This document shows positions 1 to 8,515 of a DNA stretch of 64,000 nucleotides, piece by piece; the first letter of the stretch is position 1, and each line of letters begins with the position of its first letter. Below the pieces are notes generated by a model, which saw nothing but the letters and a program-made list of their open reading frames with translations, ran no database searches and had not been told where the DNA came from. The position numbers were made by a program, and so were the translations under genes. This DNA is from Oculatella sp. LEGE 06141 (lineage in GTDB: Bacteria; Cyanobacteriota; Cyanobacteriia; Elainellales; Elainellaceae), in NCBI RefSeq assembly GCF_015207605.1, contig NZ_JADEWO010000028.1, positions 1-64,000 on the forward strand. Direction: 5' to 3'.

Positions 1-135
1 ATAGTACCGTTGCATTTGAGCTTCAATGGGAGCAGGGTAAGGTTGCATTAAGTTTCCGCTTCATCGTCTACTTCTCCAGTGTACAAATGCAAAAGGTAGA
101 ATTACAGGTTATTTAATCCACGATCCTTAGCACCG

Positions 136-2276
136 TTGCTGGAGGAGCCTGGGTTGGCAGTCTTCTTCCGTACCTACCAGCAGCAAGTGAAATGTGAACG
201 CCAAGGGCAAGCGGTTAAAGCCGCAGAACTGGCACGCCAGCGAGGAGAACTAGCCCTACAGCAAAGTGAGACGCGGTTTCAAGCCTTGTCTGCCAACATG
301 CCGGGAGTAATTTATCAGTTTTTACGCAAGGCAGATGGTTCTATCTCGTTTCCGTTTGTGAGTTTAAGCTGTCGTGACCTGTTTGGGCTAGATGCAGCGG
401 CGATCGAAGCGGACGCCAATCGGCTGATTTCAATGGTACATCCTCAGGATCGCAGAGCATTGGACGCTTCCATTGTGGCTTCGGCTCAATCCCTGCAACC
501 GTGGCACTGGGAAGGACGAATTGTCTTGCCATCGGGCGATGTGAAATGGATGCAGTCTGTGTCTCGACCGGAACTGCAAGCGGATGGAGGAATTCTGTGG
601 CAGGGGTTGTTGATCGATATTAGCGATCGCAAACAAATTGAATTTGCTCAACGAGAGAGTGAACAACGGTTTCGGATGATGGCCGATGGATCACCTGTGT
701 TGATTTGGATGGATGACCTGGACAAGTGCTGCACCTTCTTCAATCAAACCTGGTTGACCTTTACGGGGCGATCGCTAGAGCAGGAAGTGGGGCAGGGTTG
801 ACACAGGGACTCTATCCAGAAGATGCACAGCATTGGCTCAATGCCTATACTGCTGCCTTCGACGCGCAGCAGCCTTATACCGTTGAGTACCGCTTGAGAC
901 GCGCCGATGGTCAATATCGCTGGATGCTAGAAACAGGTGCGCCACGGTTTTTACCAGACGGGCAATTTGCCGGATACATCGGGTCGTGCCTGGATATCAC
1001 CGAGCGCAAGCTAGCAGAAGAGGATAACTATCTGTTGCAGACAATGACTCAGGCCATCTTTGAATCACAGGATTTCCATTCGGCGTTGGCGATCGCTCTG
1101 CAAAAAGTGTGTGAGGCCACCCGCTGGGATTTTGGAGAAGCCTGGGTTCCCCGTGCCGATCGAACGGTACTGGAATCGAGCCGAGCCTGGTATAGCAAGT
1201 CCGAACGCCTGATACAGTTCAGGCAGCAGAGCGAGACGTTTACATTTTTGCCAGGGGTAGGAATTCCAGGCCGCATCTGGGTTTCAAAGCGTCCAGAGTG
1301 GCATCGAGATGTTTCTAGTGAAGCAGATACGTCCTACCTGCGATCGCAAATGGCTCTAGTTGCAGGGTTGAAGGCCGCGTTGGGGATTCCAATTTTGGCG
1401 AACGACGAGGTCATCACTGTTCTGGTGTTTTACATGTTCGAAGCGCGTGGAGAAGATCAACGCCTGATCGATCTGATTTCTGCATCCACCGAGCTAGGCT
1501 TGTTCATCCAACGTAAACAGACAGAAGAAGAAATTCGCAAGTCTTTGGTGAAAGAGCGGGAGCTAAATGAACTCAAATCAAACTTTATTTCGATCGTTTC
1601 ACACGAGTTTCGCACCCCACTGACCAGCATCGTGGTGGCAACTGAATTACTCGAAAAACATCAACAACAAGATGAAACAAGGAAACGGGGGTACTTTCAG
1701 CGAATTCGAGCAGCGGCCAATCGGATGAATCGGTTGCTGGAGGATGTGTTGTTGATTGGTCAAGGCGAAGGAGGCAATCTAGAATTCAACCCTGCCTGGA
1801 TGAATTTAGAGCTGTTTTGCCAGGGGTTGATAGACGAGTTGCAGCTTAATGCGGGCGATCGCCATCGCTTGACCTTTGCCAATCCAGGTGACTGCAAGCA
1901 GGCTTATATGGATGCCAACTTGCTGCATCACATCTTCAATAATTTGCTTTCTAATGCCATTAAATACTCCCCCAAGGGTGGTGTGGTGCGGCTTGAACTC
2001 CATCAGCACGATGGACTGGCGTGGTTTCAGGTGCAGGATTCGGGCATTGGTATTCCTGCGGCAGACCAGCAACACCTGTTTGAATTTTTCCATCGTGCGA
2101 CTAATGTTTCTACCATTCCAGGCACCGGATTAGGGCTGGCAATTGTCAAGCAGTGTGTAGACCTGCATGGTGGGCAAATTTCAGTGAAAAGTACCGTCGG
2201 TATTGGCACCACCTTTGTCGTAAGATTGCCTATAGGTAGCCCCCCTGAGCAGATGTACGAGTCAGATTACCTGTAA
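136..2276 (+). pseudogene. Frameshifted PAS-PAS-GAF sensor histidine kinase
   Basis: A sensor kinase split over two frames. The first frame (136-801, TTG start) holds a coiled linker, a PAS domain ending in DISDRKQIE and the first half of a second PAS domain. The second frame completes that PAS domain (TQGLYPEDAQ, then DITERK) and continues through a GAF domain, HisKA (H-box SHEFRTPL near 1600) and HATPase (N-box NLLSNAIKYSP, DSGIGIP, GTGLGLAIVK), ending at 2276. Adding one G near 800 restores an open frame and the Trp typical of this PAS position (GQGWTQGLYPED). So a one-base deletion or a sequencing error is likely. The true N terminus is unclear: frame 1 has a stop at 97-99. An internal start could still yield a GAF-kinase fragment. 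Confidence 0.8.
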
Positions 2277-2427
2277 TTTTGAGACGTTAGCCTGACCGAG
2301 TTGTGATTAGGATAGTGTAATTGTATTGAACCAGGTTCAAAGCGATCGCCGTTTTCTGGTACAAGTGAGTACACAACACTGTTTAATCTGAAGAACTCAC
2401 GGCCTTCTACACACCTAGGGGGATAGG

Positions 2428-3312
2428 GTGGGAAATTTGAACACCGCTCAAATCGAGCAACTCAAGGAAATTGGCTCACAGTTACATCAAACACGTGAGC
2501 AACAAGCCCGACCACTTGAAGACATTGCCGCTAAGACTTACATTCCATTACGGCTACTGCGGGCGATCGAAGAGGGACAAGAAAAACCTCTTCCTGAACC
2601 TGTTTTCATTCAGGGGTTCATCCGCCGCTATGCTGAGGCGTTGGGGCTGGATGGCAAAGCCTTGGCTCAGGGGTTCTCCATCCATGCTCCGGCACCATCA
2701 GATTTACCGCAGGAAGTGGCGGTTAGCTCCTCTAGCGCACCCGCAAGACGAGCAGAACCCCGTCTAGAAAAAATCAGCAGGCCAGAGATTAGAGAGGAAA
2801 GACGACCCGACAACCCACCGCAGCCGTTTCCGATCTACATCGTTCCGATTGCGATCGCCATTCTGCTACTGGGTGGGTTGATATACGCTCTGAGCAGACC
2901 GAATAATGAGCCAGCAGACACACCAGCAGCGTCGCCAACCGTGTCCAATCAGGCGGCAGGCAACACCGATCCGGCTCCGGCCAGTTCTCCGGTCGCATCT
3001 CCCAGCCCCGCTGCATCTCCATTGGTGTCACCCTCTCCGGTGAGCAACGCTCCTGTAACCGTCAGTCTAAATTTGACGGGTGATTCGTGGTTGCAAATCA
3101 CAGCCGATGGTGAAACGCAATACGAAGGAATTTTGCCCCAGGGCACTCAGCGTAGCTGGTCGGCAGATTCTAGCATTATCGTGGTGGCTGGAAATGCCGG
3201 AGCCGTTCTGCTATCTACCAATCAGGGTGAAGCTCAACCTATGGGGGCGTTGGGTGCTGTGGAGCGAGTCACCGTAACCGCAAATACTCCCCTGGCTCCT
3301 GCGGCTCAGTAA
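2428..3312 (+). CDS. RodZ-like helix-turn-helix membrane protein (DUF4115)
   Basis: 294 residues with the RodZ architecture: a cytoplasmic HTH_25 domain (about residues 8-75, including FIQGFIRRYAEALGLD), a basic/proline linker, one membrane segment (about 134-156, PIYIVPIAIAILLLGGLIYA), a Pro/Ser/Ala-rich periplasmic linker and a C-terminal DUF4115 beta domain (about 210-290). RodZ couples the MreB cytoskeleton to the cell-wall machinery in rod-shaped bacteria; a comparable role here is inferred. The GTG start is preceded by an AGGGGGAT ribosome binding sequence at 2417-2424. It stands alone, and a hairpin terminator follows. Confidence 0.82.
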   Translation: MGNLNTAQIEQLKEIGSQLHQTREQQARPLEDIAAKTYIPLRLLRAIEEGQEKPLPEPVFIQGFIRRYAEALGLDGKALAQGFSIHAPAPSDLPQEVAVSSSSAPARRAEPRLEKISRPEIREERRPDNPPQPFPIYIVPIAIAILLLGGLIYALSRPNNEPADTPAASPTVSNQAAGNTDPAPASSPVASPSPAASPLVSPSPVSNAPVTVSLNLTGDSWLQITADGETQYEGILPQGTQRSWSADSSIIVVAGNAGAVLLSTNQGEAQPMGALGAVERVTVTANTPLAPAAQ

Positions 3313-3335
3313 CATCAACCGTTCATTGCAGATCG

Positions 3336-3370
3336 AAAAAAAGAAGGGCACCTTTGGAGGTGCCCTTTTC
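3336..3370. terminator. Bidirectional terminator between rodZ-like gene and ftsH
   Basis: A perfect 10-bp stem (AAGGGCACCT at 3344-3353 and its complement at 3358-3367) with a TTGG loop. It is flanked by seven A on the left and a short T run on the right, so it can serve both convergent genes. Confidence 0.85.
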
Positions 3371-3411
3371 TCTATTGGAATTGGAATCCAGGTTCAATTG
3401 AAGTGCGTCAA

Positions 3412-5292
3412 TTAGACGGAAGCGTGAACCTTGTCGGCAGGCTGTTCGGCAGGTTTGACCTGGCTCAACAACTCGTGCAGGTTTTGGCCTTCAATTACTT
3501 CGGTGGCGAGTAGTTTGGAAGCGATCGCTTCCAGCAGGTCGCGGTTCTGGCTCAAGATGTCCAGCGCTTGCTGGTGTGCTTTCTCAACAATGGCTTTCAC
3601 TTCTTGATCGATCGCTTCAGCCGTTTGTTCGCTCACCATGCGGCGCGGGTTGGCCTCATTACCTAAGAACATTTGCTGTTGCCCTTGTTGATAGGCCAGC
3701 GGCCCCAAAACTTTACTCATGCCGTAGGCCATCACCATCCGTTCGGCTAGGTCAGTGGCTCGTTGCAGGTCATTGGCGGCACCCGTAGTGATGTTGCCAA
3801 AAATCAATTCCTCCGCCGATCGACCTCCTAATAAGGTGGCAATTTGTCCCTGCAACTCATCTTGATCCATTAAAAATCGATCTTCGGTGGGCAGTTGCAG
3901 CGTGTATCCCAGCGCGGCCATCCCGCGAGGAATGATGGAAATTTTTTCCACCTTGCCCGACCCAGGCATCAGGGCACCGACTAGGGCATGTCCAACTTCG
4001 TGATAAGCCACGATGGTCTTTTCTTTTTCGTTCATCACGCGGCTCTTTTTCTCTAAGCCAGCCACAAGACGCTCGATCGCTTCAGCAAAATCTTCCTGCA
4101 TAACGGTCTGTCGTTGGTTACGAGCTGCCAACAGCGCCGCTTCATTTACCAGGTTTGCCAGATCGGCTCCAGCAAAGCCCGGTGTGCGGGCGGCAATGGC
4201 TCGCAAGTCTACCGTTGCGTCTAGTTTGACCTTCTGGGAATGGATGTTCAAAATCGCTTCCCGACCAGACAGATCCGGGCGATCGACCAACACCTGGCGA
4301 TCGAATCGTCCGGGACGCAGCAAGGCCGGGTCAAGGCTTTCTGGTCGGTTTGTTGCCGCCAGCACAATCACCGTTTCATCTCCAGCGGCAAACCCGTCCA
4401 TCTCGGTGAGCAATTGGTTCAGGGTTTGCTCTCGCTCATCGTTGCCACCATAAAATCCGCTGCTGGCACGAGACTTGCCGATCGCATCTAATTCATCAAT
4501 GAAAACGATGCAGGGAGCTTGCTTCTTCGCCTGCTCAAATAAGTCGCGAACGCGAGCCGACCCAACCCCAACAAACAACTCTACAAATTCAGATCCAGAA
4601 ATACTGAAGAAAGGAACGCCTGCTTCTCCGGCAACTGCTTTCGCCATCAACGTTTTACCCGTTCCCGGAGGCCCAACCAGCAACACTCCTTTGGGAATGC
4701 GTGCCCCAATTTGCGTAAAGCGCTTGGGACTCTTGAGAAAATCGACAATCTCGACTAGCTCAGTTTTGGCTTCTTCAACTCCAGCCACATCCGCAAACGT
4801 GATCCGCTCGGCTTCTCCTTCAACGTACACTTTGGCTTTGCTCTTACCAATCGAAAGCGCTCCTTGCGGGCCACCACTGCGATTGATGAAAAACTGCCAG
4901 ATTGCTACAAAAATCAATGGTGGAATGACCCAGCCCAACAAACTGGTAAACCAGCGGTTTTGCGGCGGTGGAGTAGCTGCAAACTCAATGCCATTCTCCT
5001 CTAACCGCTTAGGTAGCTCTAGGTCAAAGATAGGCGTTGTTGCAAATACCTGCCCCGATTCTTCTCCGTTATCCTTGAGCTGGTAGCGAATCTCATTTTG
5101 ACCCACCGAGACGCGATCGACTTCCTGATCTTGTACCTGGTGAATAAATAAACTGTAGGGAACTCGTGGAACGGGTGGGGCAAACAGATTGGGAAACACC
5201 AGGTTCACGATTAGAAAAACACCAGTGAGCAGCAACAGGACATTGCCGATTTGGCGTGAACGAGGGGGACGAGATTGATCTTTGATTGCCAT
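3412..5292 (-). CDS. ftsH: ATP-dependent zinc metalloprotease FtsH
   Basis: 626 residues, normal for cyanobacterial FtsH. Two N-terminal membrane segments (about 16-36 and 114-135) enclose a lumenal/periplasmic domain. The AAA+ module shows Walker A GPPGTGKT, Walker [13 protein letters not shown] and the second region of homology ending LLRPGRFDR. The protease domain carries the zinc motif HEVGH and a later Asp ligand in [12 protein letters not shown]. FtsH forms hexamers that extract and degrade membrane proteins, including damaged photosystem II subunits in cyanobacteria. Cyanobacteria carry several paralogs; the asymmetric N-terminal region suggests an FtsH1-type copy, but I cannot settle this by eye. 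The ATG start follows AAGGAGCACTGCCCGTA. Monocistronic. Confidence 0.95.
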   Translation of the reverse strand: MAIKDQSRPPRSRQIGNVLLLLTGVFLIVNLVFPNLFAPPVPRVPYSLFIHQVQDQEVDRVSVGQNEIRYQLKDNGEESGQVFATTPIFDLELPKRLEENGIEFAATPPPQNRWFTSLLGWVIPPLIFVAIWQFFINRSGGPQGALSIGKSKAKVYVEGEAERITFADVAGVEEAKTELVEIVDFLKSPKRFTQIGARIPKGVLLVGPPGTGKTLMAKAVAGEAGVPFFSISGSEFVELFVGVGSARVRDLFEQAKKQAPCIVFIDELDAIGKSRASSGFYGGNDEREQTLNQLLTEMDGFAAGDETVIVLAATNRPESLDPALLRPGRFDRQVLVDRPDLSGREAILNIHSQKVKLDATVDLRAIAARTPGFAGADLANLVNEAALLAARNQRQTVMQEDFAEAIERLVAGLEKKSRVMNEKEKTIVAYHEVGHALVGALMPGSGKVEKISIIPRGMAALGYTLQLPTEDRFLMDQDELQGQIATLLGGRSAEELIFGNITTGAANDLQRATDLAERMVMAYGMSKVLGPLAYQQGQQQMFLGNEANPRRMVSEQTAEAIDQEVKAIVEKAHQQALDILSQNRDLLEAIASKLLATEVIEGQNLHELLSQVKPAEQPADKVHASV

Positions 5293-5534
5293 TACGGGCA
5301 GTGCTCCTTAAATGTGTCGAGAGCAAACAAAACAACTAACAACAGAGAACGGCGCAGCTCGAAAACCGTTTCTGTATGGGCTTAACTTCAACGGTAAATT
5401 GATACAAAACTTATCTCAAGGGGCGAAAACCGATCGAATTGAGGTGAAGACACGACCTCCTGAATAGGGAAACCAGAGGTAATGAACGCAATCGATTCTG
5501 CTCAGGTCGGCTCGGCGCTGATGGGCTGTTATGG

Positions 5535-5586
5535 TTAAGGATGGTAGCGAGAGAATCAAAACCTGACTCTTCACAACCATCCTTAA
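5535..5586. repeat. Inverted repeat in the ftsH / DUF2949 spacer
   Basis: A perfect 11-bp inverted repeat (TTAAGGATGGT at 5535-5545, ACCATCCTTAA at 5576-5586) with a 30-base loop, just downstream of the DUF2949 gene on the minus strand. No T run follows, so it may be a 3' stabilising hairpin rather than an intrinsic terminator. The rest of the 5293-5626 spacer should hold the ftsH promoter; I see nothing else in it. Confidence 0.6.
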
Positions 5587-5626
5587 TGACGCACCATAGG
5601 TGCTGGTATTTCTTTAACGGCCTGGC

Positions 5627-5824
5627 TTAAGCCGTTTCAAGCCAATCGAAAACTTGGTCTAGCTGCTCCAGCGTAATTAGTCCGTATTGCCACAAAATCA
5701 TGGGCAGCAAATTTGAGCTTTGTTCGCGGTGGCGAAGCGCAATGGCGATCGCAGATGCTGGAACGGCTAACTCCTCACGCAAAAATTGGATTAATCTGTT
5801 TTTTCTGATCGACTCTGCTGCCAT
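5627..5824 (-). CDS. DUF2949 family small protein (copy 1)
   Basis: 65 residues. It contains the DUF2949 signature: a helix starting LIQFLREEL, the segment IAIALRHREQ, and MILWQYGLITLEQLDQVFDWLE at the end. The family is almost confined to cyanobacteria and has no known function. I chose the ATG at 5824 over the in-frame GTG at 5833 because AAGGGG lies about 8 bases before that ATG, and the resulting length equals that of the paralog at 25450-25647. It is monocistronic and followed by an inverted repeat. Helical and soluble; nothing in the sequence indicates a partner. Confidence 0.8.
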   Translation of the reverse strand: MAAESIRKNRLIQFLREELAVPASAIAIALRHREQSSNLLPMILWQYGLITLEQLDQVFDWLETA

Positions 5825-6083
5825 TGTGTCCACCCCTTTCTTAAAGAAGAGTAACTAAATTTGTTAACTTATGTAAAGCTATTTCAGATTTATTGAAAAT
5901 TATAGCGACAACCTTACCGCATCAGCATCATTTGTCAAACAATGAAAGAATTCTCGGTTATGCTTGCACATCAAAGGGTTTAACCGCCTTGGACGAACTG
6001 GTGTGTCACCATATCCTACTTATTTATTGATAAATTCTGTGTTAAATCATCTTTCCTCAGAATGAGAATCAGATGAGAGCCAG

Positions 6084-6389
6084 GTGATGATTTGGAGAAG
6101 ATTACCGCCGCGAAGAGACATCAAGAGTCAACCTGTGGCCACCGACAAGGAGCGATCGCCTTATTATCCCAAGCCTGGTTTTGTGTTTCTCGTTCCCAAA
6201 AGTCTCCAAGAATTAAGTCTACAGAGGCTCTGTCACTCGTCAGGATTGAGGGCAGAGTCTCTTGACCTATTCGGGAAAGCCTTGCTACGGGGAGAGTTAG
6301 CCAAACTCAAACAAGAGCAGGATCAAAGGTGTTCTACTGGTTTGTGGCTCGTGGCGTTCACGGCAAGTGTCCGGCATGTTCCACCTTAA
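6084..6389 (+). CDS. Hypothetical protein, possibly the first half of a frameshifted gene
   Basis: A 101-residue reading frame I do not recognise. The stretch from PGFVFLVPKSLQEL through LRGELAKLKQEQD looks like a genuine helical protein. The tail after it (CSTGLWLVAF...) looks less natural than the overlapping second frame, which begins VFYWFVARG at 6329. One indel around 6320-6330 would join the two. Weak support overall: no strong ribosome binding site, no recognised family. Confidence 0.3.
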   Translation: MMIWRRLPPRRDIKSQPVATDKERSPYYPKPGFVFLVPKSLQELSLQRLCHSSGLRAESLDLFGKALLRGELAKLKQEQDQRCSTGLWLVAFTASVRHVPP

Positions 6390-6544
6390 ATGACTGGTAT
6401 ACTGCTCGCCTTGCTAGCAGGAAGGCGGCATACATTGTTCATGGCACTTTAAAGTTCATGGCATACATTATTCATGCATTCAAAGCGGAGGCCGCGCTAA
6501 TGGGGGATGTCGGTCTGATGGGGGAGACAAACGGCCATGCTTGA
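6329..6544 (+). CDS. Hypothetical protein, possible continuation of the preceding frame
   Basis: A 71-residue frame with a GTG start overlapping the previous ORF. Its beginning (VFYWFVARGVHGKCPACS, with a C-x2-C pair) looks protein-like. Its second half is encoded by two near-identical 17-base direct repeats and reads as low quality. It runs 8 bases into the UbiA-like gene. It is best treated as the 3' part of a decayed gene spanning 6084-6544, not as an independent protein. Confidence 0.2.
   Translation: MFYWFVARGVHGKCPACSTLNDWYTARLASRKAAYIVHGTLKFMAYIIHAFKAEAALMGDVGLMGETNGHA
6427..6476 (+). repeat. Pair of 17-bp direct repeats
   Basis: GGCATACATTGTTCATG at 6427-6443 and GGCATACATTATTCATG at 6460-6476 differ at one base and start 33 bp apart, just before the UbiA-like gene. 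Confidence 0.7.
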
Positions 6545-7457
6545 GCGATGGTGGATGTATCAACAGCAGCGGTTTTCACTCTTCAAATGGGGGGGATTCG
6601 CTGCTGTCTTTAGCGGCGCTGCGGTGCTGCATTCGTTGTTGCTCCGCCGTTCTTTTCCTGCTGAAACGAATGCATTTAGCGCTGCTCACGCTATTGGTGC
6701 AGTCTTGATTGCCTTTCTGGTCGTTTTTCTCTGTTGTCTGCAACTGCGAATTGTTGATGAGGTGTCCCTCTTCAAGCAACGATGCGTTCAGTCTGATGCT
6801 TCTATGTCCAACCAACTGACAACAGATTTGGAAGTCATTGCTGTTGCGGCTGGCATCATGCAATTTGGGTTGACTCTGGCTCTCGGTCACTTATCTCTGT
6901 TGCTGGTATTAGGTTCAGTTTGGGGATATTTGGGCTTGATCCATCAAGCATTTTTTGTTCCCACCTGGCTCCGTGCTAATCCCCTGCCCAAAACCTTGCT
7001 GCGTGCGGGGCTTTGTCCATTAATTACCCTCTACGCAACAGGCTGTGATTGGCTCATTGCCAGCCAGGCACCGCCTGGAGGTATTATTTGGTTTTTGCTT
7101 GTTAGCCTATTTGCAGCGATCGCGGCAGACATAGGATGCCTAATTCATGCCCCCACTGATGCCGTGCCTGGTTCGCAAACCTACACCGCATTGTGGGGAC
7201 GCGAACGAGCTGTCGTGGTCTGGTTGGGCATCCTCTGGCTATTGAGTATCACCAGTCTGCTGGCAGGAATGCAGATTCAGTTCACAACGGCGATCGCTCT
7301 ATTGCTACCATTTTTGTCAGTTGGTGCTGTAATCGTCGCATGGCGATATCACTCCCGACCTGTACAAAAACGGGCACAGTTCGGCTGGATAACTGAAGTG
7401 TGGATCGTATCGGTGTATGTCAGTTTAGGGATAGTCCCGTTTGTTCTACAAACCTGA
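6537..7457 (+). CDS. Degenerate UbiA-like prenyltransferase family membrane protein
   Basis: 306 residues with about eight hydrophobic segments. It resembles a cyanobacterial UbiA-related family: N-terminal ERWWMYQQQRFSLF, the middle LYATGCDWL, and late DIGCLIHAPTDA...TYTALWGRERAV, which matches the family's usual EIGRKIRAPxDE...TYSALWGR. The first aspartate-rich motif, normally near RIADEFKDFEED followed by an RPYRPVPRG segment, is here RIVDEVSLFKQRC, so most acidic ligands and the basic segment are missing. UbiA enzymes bind polyprenyl diphosphate through Mg2+ at those residues. Catalysis is therefore doubtful, and a non-enzymatic or altered role is inferred. GGGGGAG lies upstream of the ATG. 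Confidence 0.6.
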   Translation: MLERWWMYQQQRFSLFKWGGFAAVFSGAAVLHSLLLRRSFPAETNAFSAAHAIGAVLIAFLVVFLCCLQLRIVDEVSLFKQRCVQSDASMSNQLTTDLEVIAVAAGIMQFGLTLALGHLSLLLVLGSVWGYLGLIHQAFFVPTWLRANPLPKTLLRAGLCPLITLYATGCDWLIASQAPPGGIIWFLLVSLFAAIAADIGCLIHAPTDAVPGSQTYTALWGRERAVVVWLGILWLLSITSLLAGMQIQFTTAIALLLPFLSVGAVIVAWRYHSRPVQKRAQFGWITEVWIVSVYVSLGIVPFVLQT

Positions 7458-8039
7458 TGTCATTTTTTGAGCGCAACTGAAGGCTGCGGGCGATCGCCAA
7501 ACAACCTCTACGTCTCACATTCAGCAGTGGTCGCTAAAGTTGCAAAAGTGGTCATCGGTTTCTCGTTATTCTGCCGCTTATGGTGTAACCTTAAGGGAGT
7601 TCGAGATTGCTATTGGCGCTACAAGTAGCAATGATGGGTCTGTGTACTCGTCCTCTCCCATGTTCAAGTCCTGCTGCCTGAGAGGACAAGCTAACGACGG
7701 TTTGCCCGTTGGGTTGCAAGTCGTTTAGCTGTTCTACCTGCTCTGTTCACTGGTAGCCTGTCTTGTTCACTGGCAGATTGAATAGGTTGAATTCAAATGG
7801 CAGGTGAGTGCATTTGACAGGTTCAAACTAAATTAAATTGCTGCGTTCGAGCCGAGCGGTTTTTGCCTCTCGGCCAGAGTCCAGTGGTCGAAAACCTGTA
7901 CGATGCCTTGATAAAAGGGGGCTGTATGCTAAACTGACGCTTGAGTAGTTCGGTTGCAGTGTTTGTTTTTAATCGTTGACGATTGGCAGGCGACTCTCCG
8001 GATTTATCTCGTAGCGTTAATTTTCTCTGGAGATTCTCC
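7458..8039. other. Spacer before the RRM gene, with repeats and a hairpin
   Basis: A 582-bp region without a convincing gene. It contains an imperfect tandem 20-mer (7737-7756 and 7757-7776, 16 of 20 identical) and a hairpin with GCCGAG/CTCGGC arms at 7851-7874. It should also hold the promoter and leader of the RNA-binding protein gene. Long untranslated leaders are known for cyanobacterial cold-induced rbp genes; whether one exists here is inferred. Confidence 0.5.
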
Positions 8040-8381
8040 ATGTCAATTTACATTGGTAACCTTTCGTATGAGGTTACCCAAGACGATTTAAATGCCGTCT
8101 TTGCAGAATACGGCACCGTTACGCGTGTTCATTTGCCCACCGATCGAGAGACTGGTCGTCCTCGAGGGTTTGGGTTTGTCGAAATGTCAGCCGACAGCGA
8201 AGAGGATGCTGCCATTGCGGCACTTGATGGTGCGGAATGGATGGGTCGTAACCTGCGGGTTAACAAGGCTAAACCCCGTGAAGAAAGACCCCGCAACGAT
8301 CGAAACTCTTTCAACAGAAGCAGCAGCCGTTCAGGCAGCGGTTGGAACAGCGGTAGTAGCGGATATTCTCAGCGTTACTAA
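8040..8381 (+). CDS. RRM-domain RNA-binding protein (cyanobacterial Rbp type)
   Basis: 113 residues: a single RNA recognition motif with RNP2 (IYIGNL, residues 3-8) and RNP1 (RGFGFVEM, about 42-49), then a short Arg/Asn/Ser/Gly-rich tail. Members bind single-stranded RNA; several cyanobacterial Rbp proteins are cold-induced or help localise photosystem mRNAs near thylakoids. Which one this is cannot be told from the sequence. I chose the ATG at 8040 because the RRM begins right after it; the frame stays open upstream to 7983, but that extension is not RRM-like. Confidence 0.9.
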   Translation: MSIYIGNLSYEVTQDDLNAVFAEYGTVTRVHLPTDRETGRPRGFGFVEMSADSEEDAAIAALDGAEWMGRNLRVNKAKPREERPRNDRNSFNRSSSRSGSGWNSGSSGYSQRY

Positions 8382-8515
8382 TCGCTGAAGCACTAGTTCT
8401 CCACGACGTAGGCAGGGTGGTGGTGTTGGAGTGATTAGACAGATGGCGCGTAGAAGCGTCATGGTAACGCTCTTGGCCTCTGTCGATTCCACTGATCTCG
8501 TCTGGTTGGTGAACC

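Noticed and set aside
3..116. Open frame from the left edge to a stop at 114-116, possible end of an upstream gene
   Set aside because: Only 37 codons, no recognisable motif, and no independent support.
4013..5086. Long plus-strand ORFs (146 and 203 codons) opposite ftsH
   Set aside because: They are antisense to a clear FtsH reading frame; composition reflects the third-position bias of ftsH.
7540..7728. 62-codon ORF in the spacer before the RRM gene
   Set aside because: No ribosome binding site or family resemblance.
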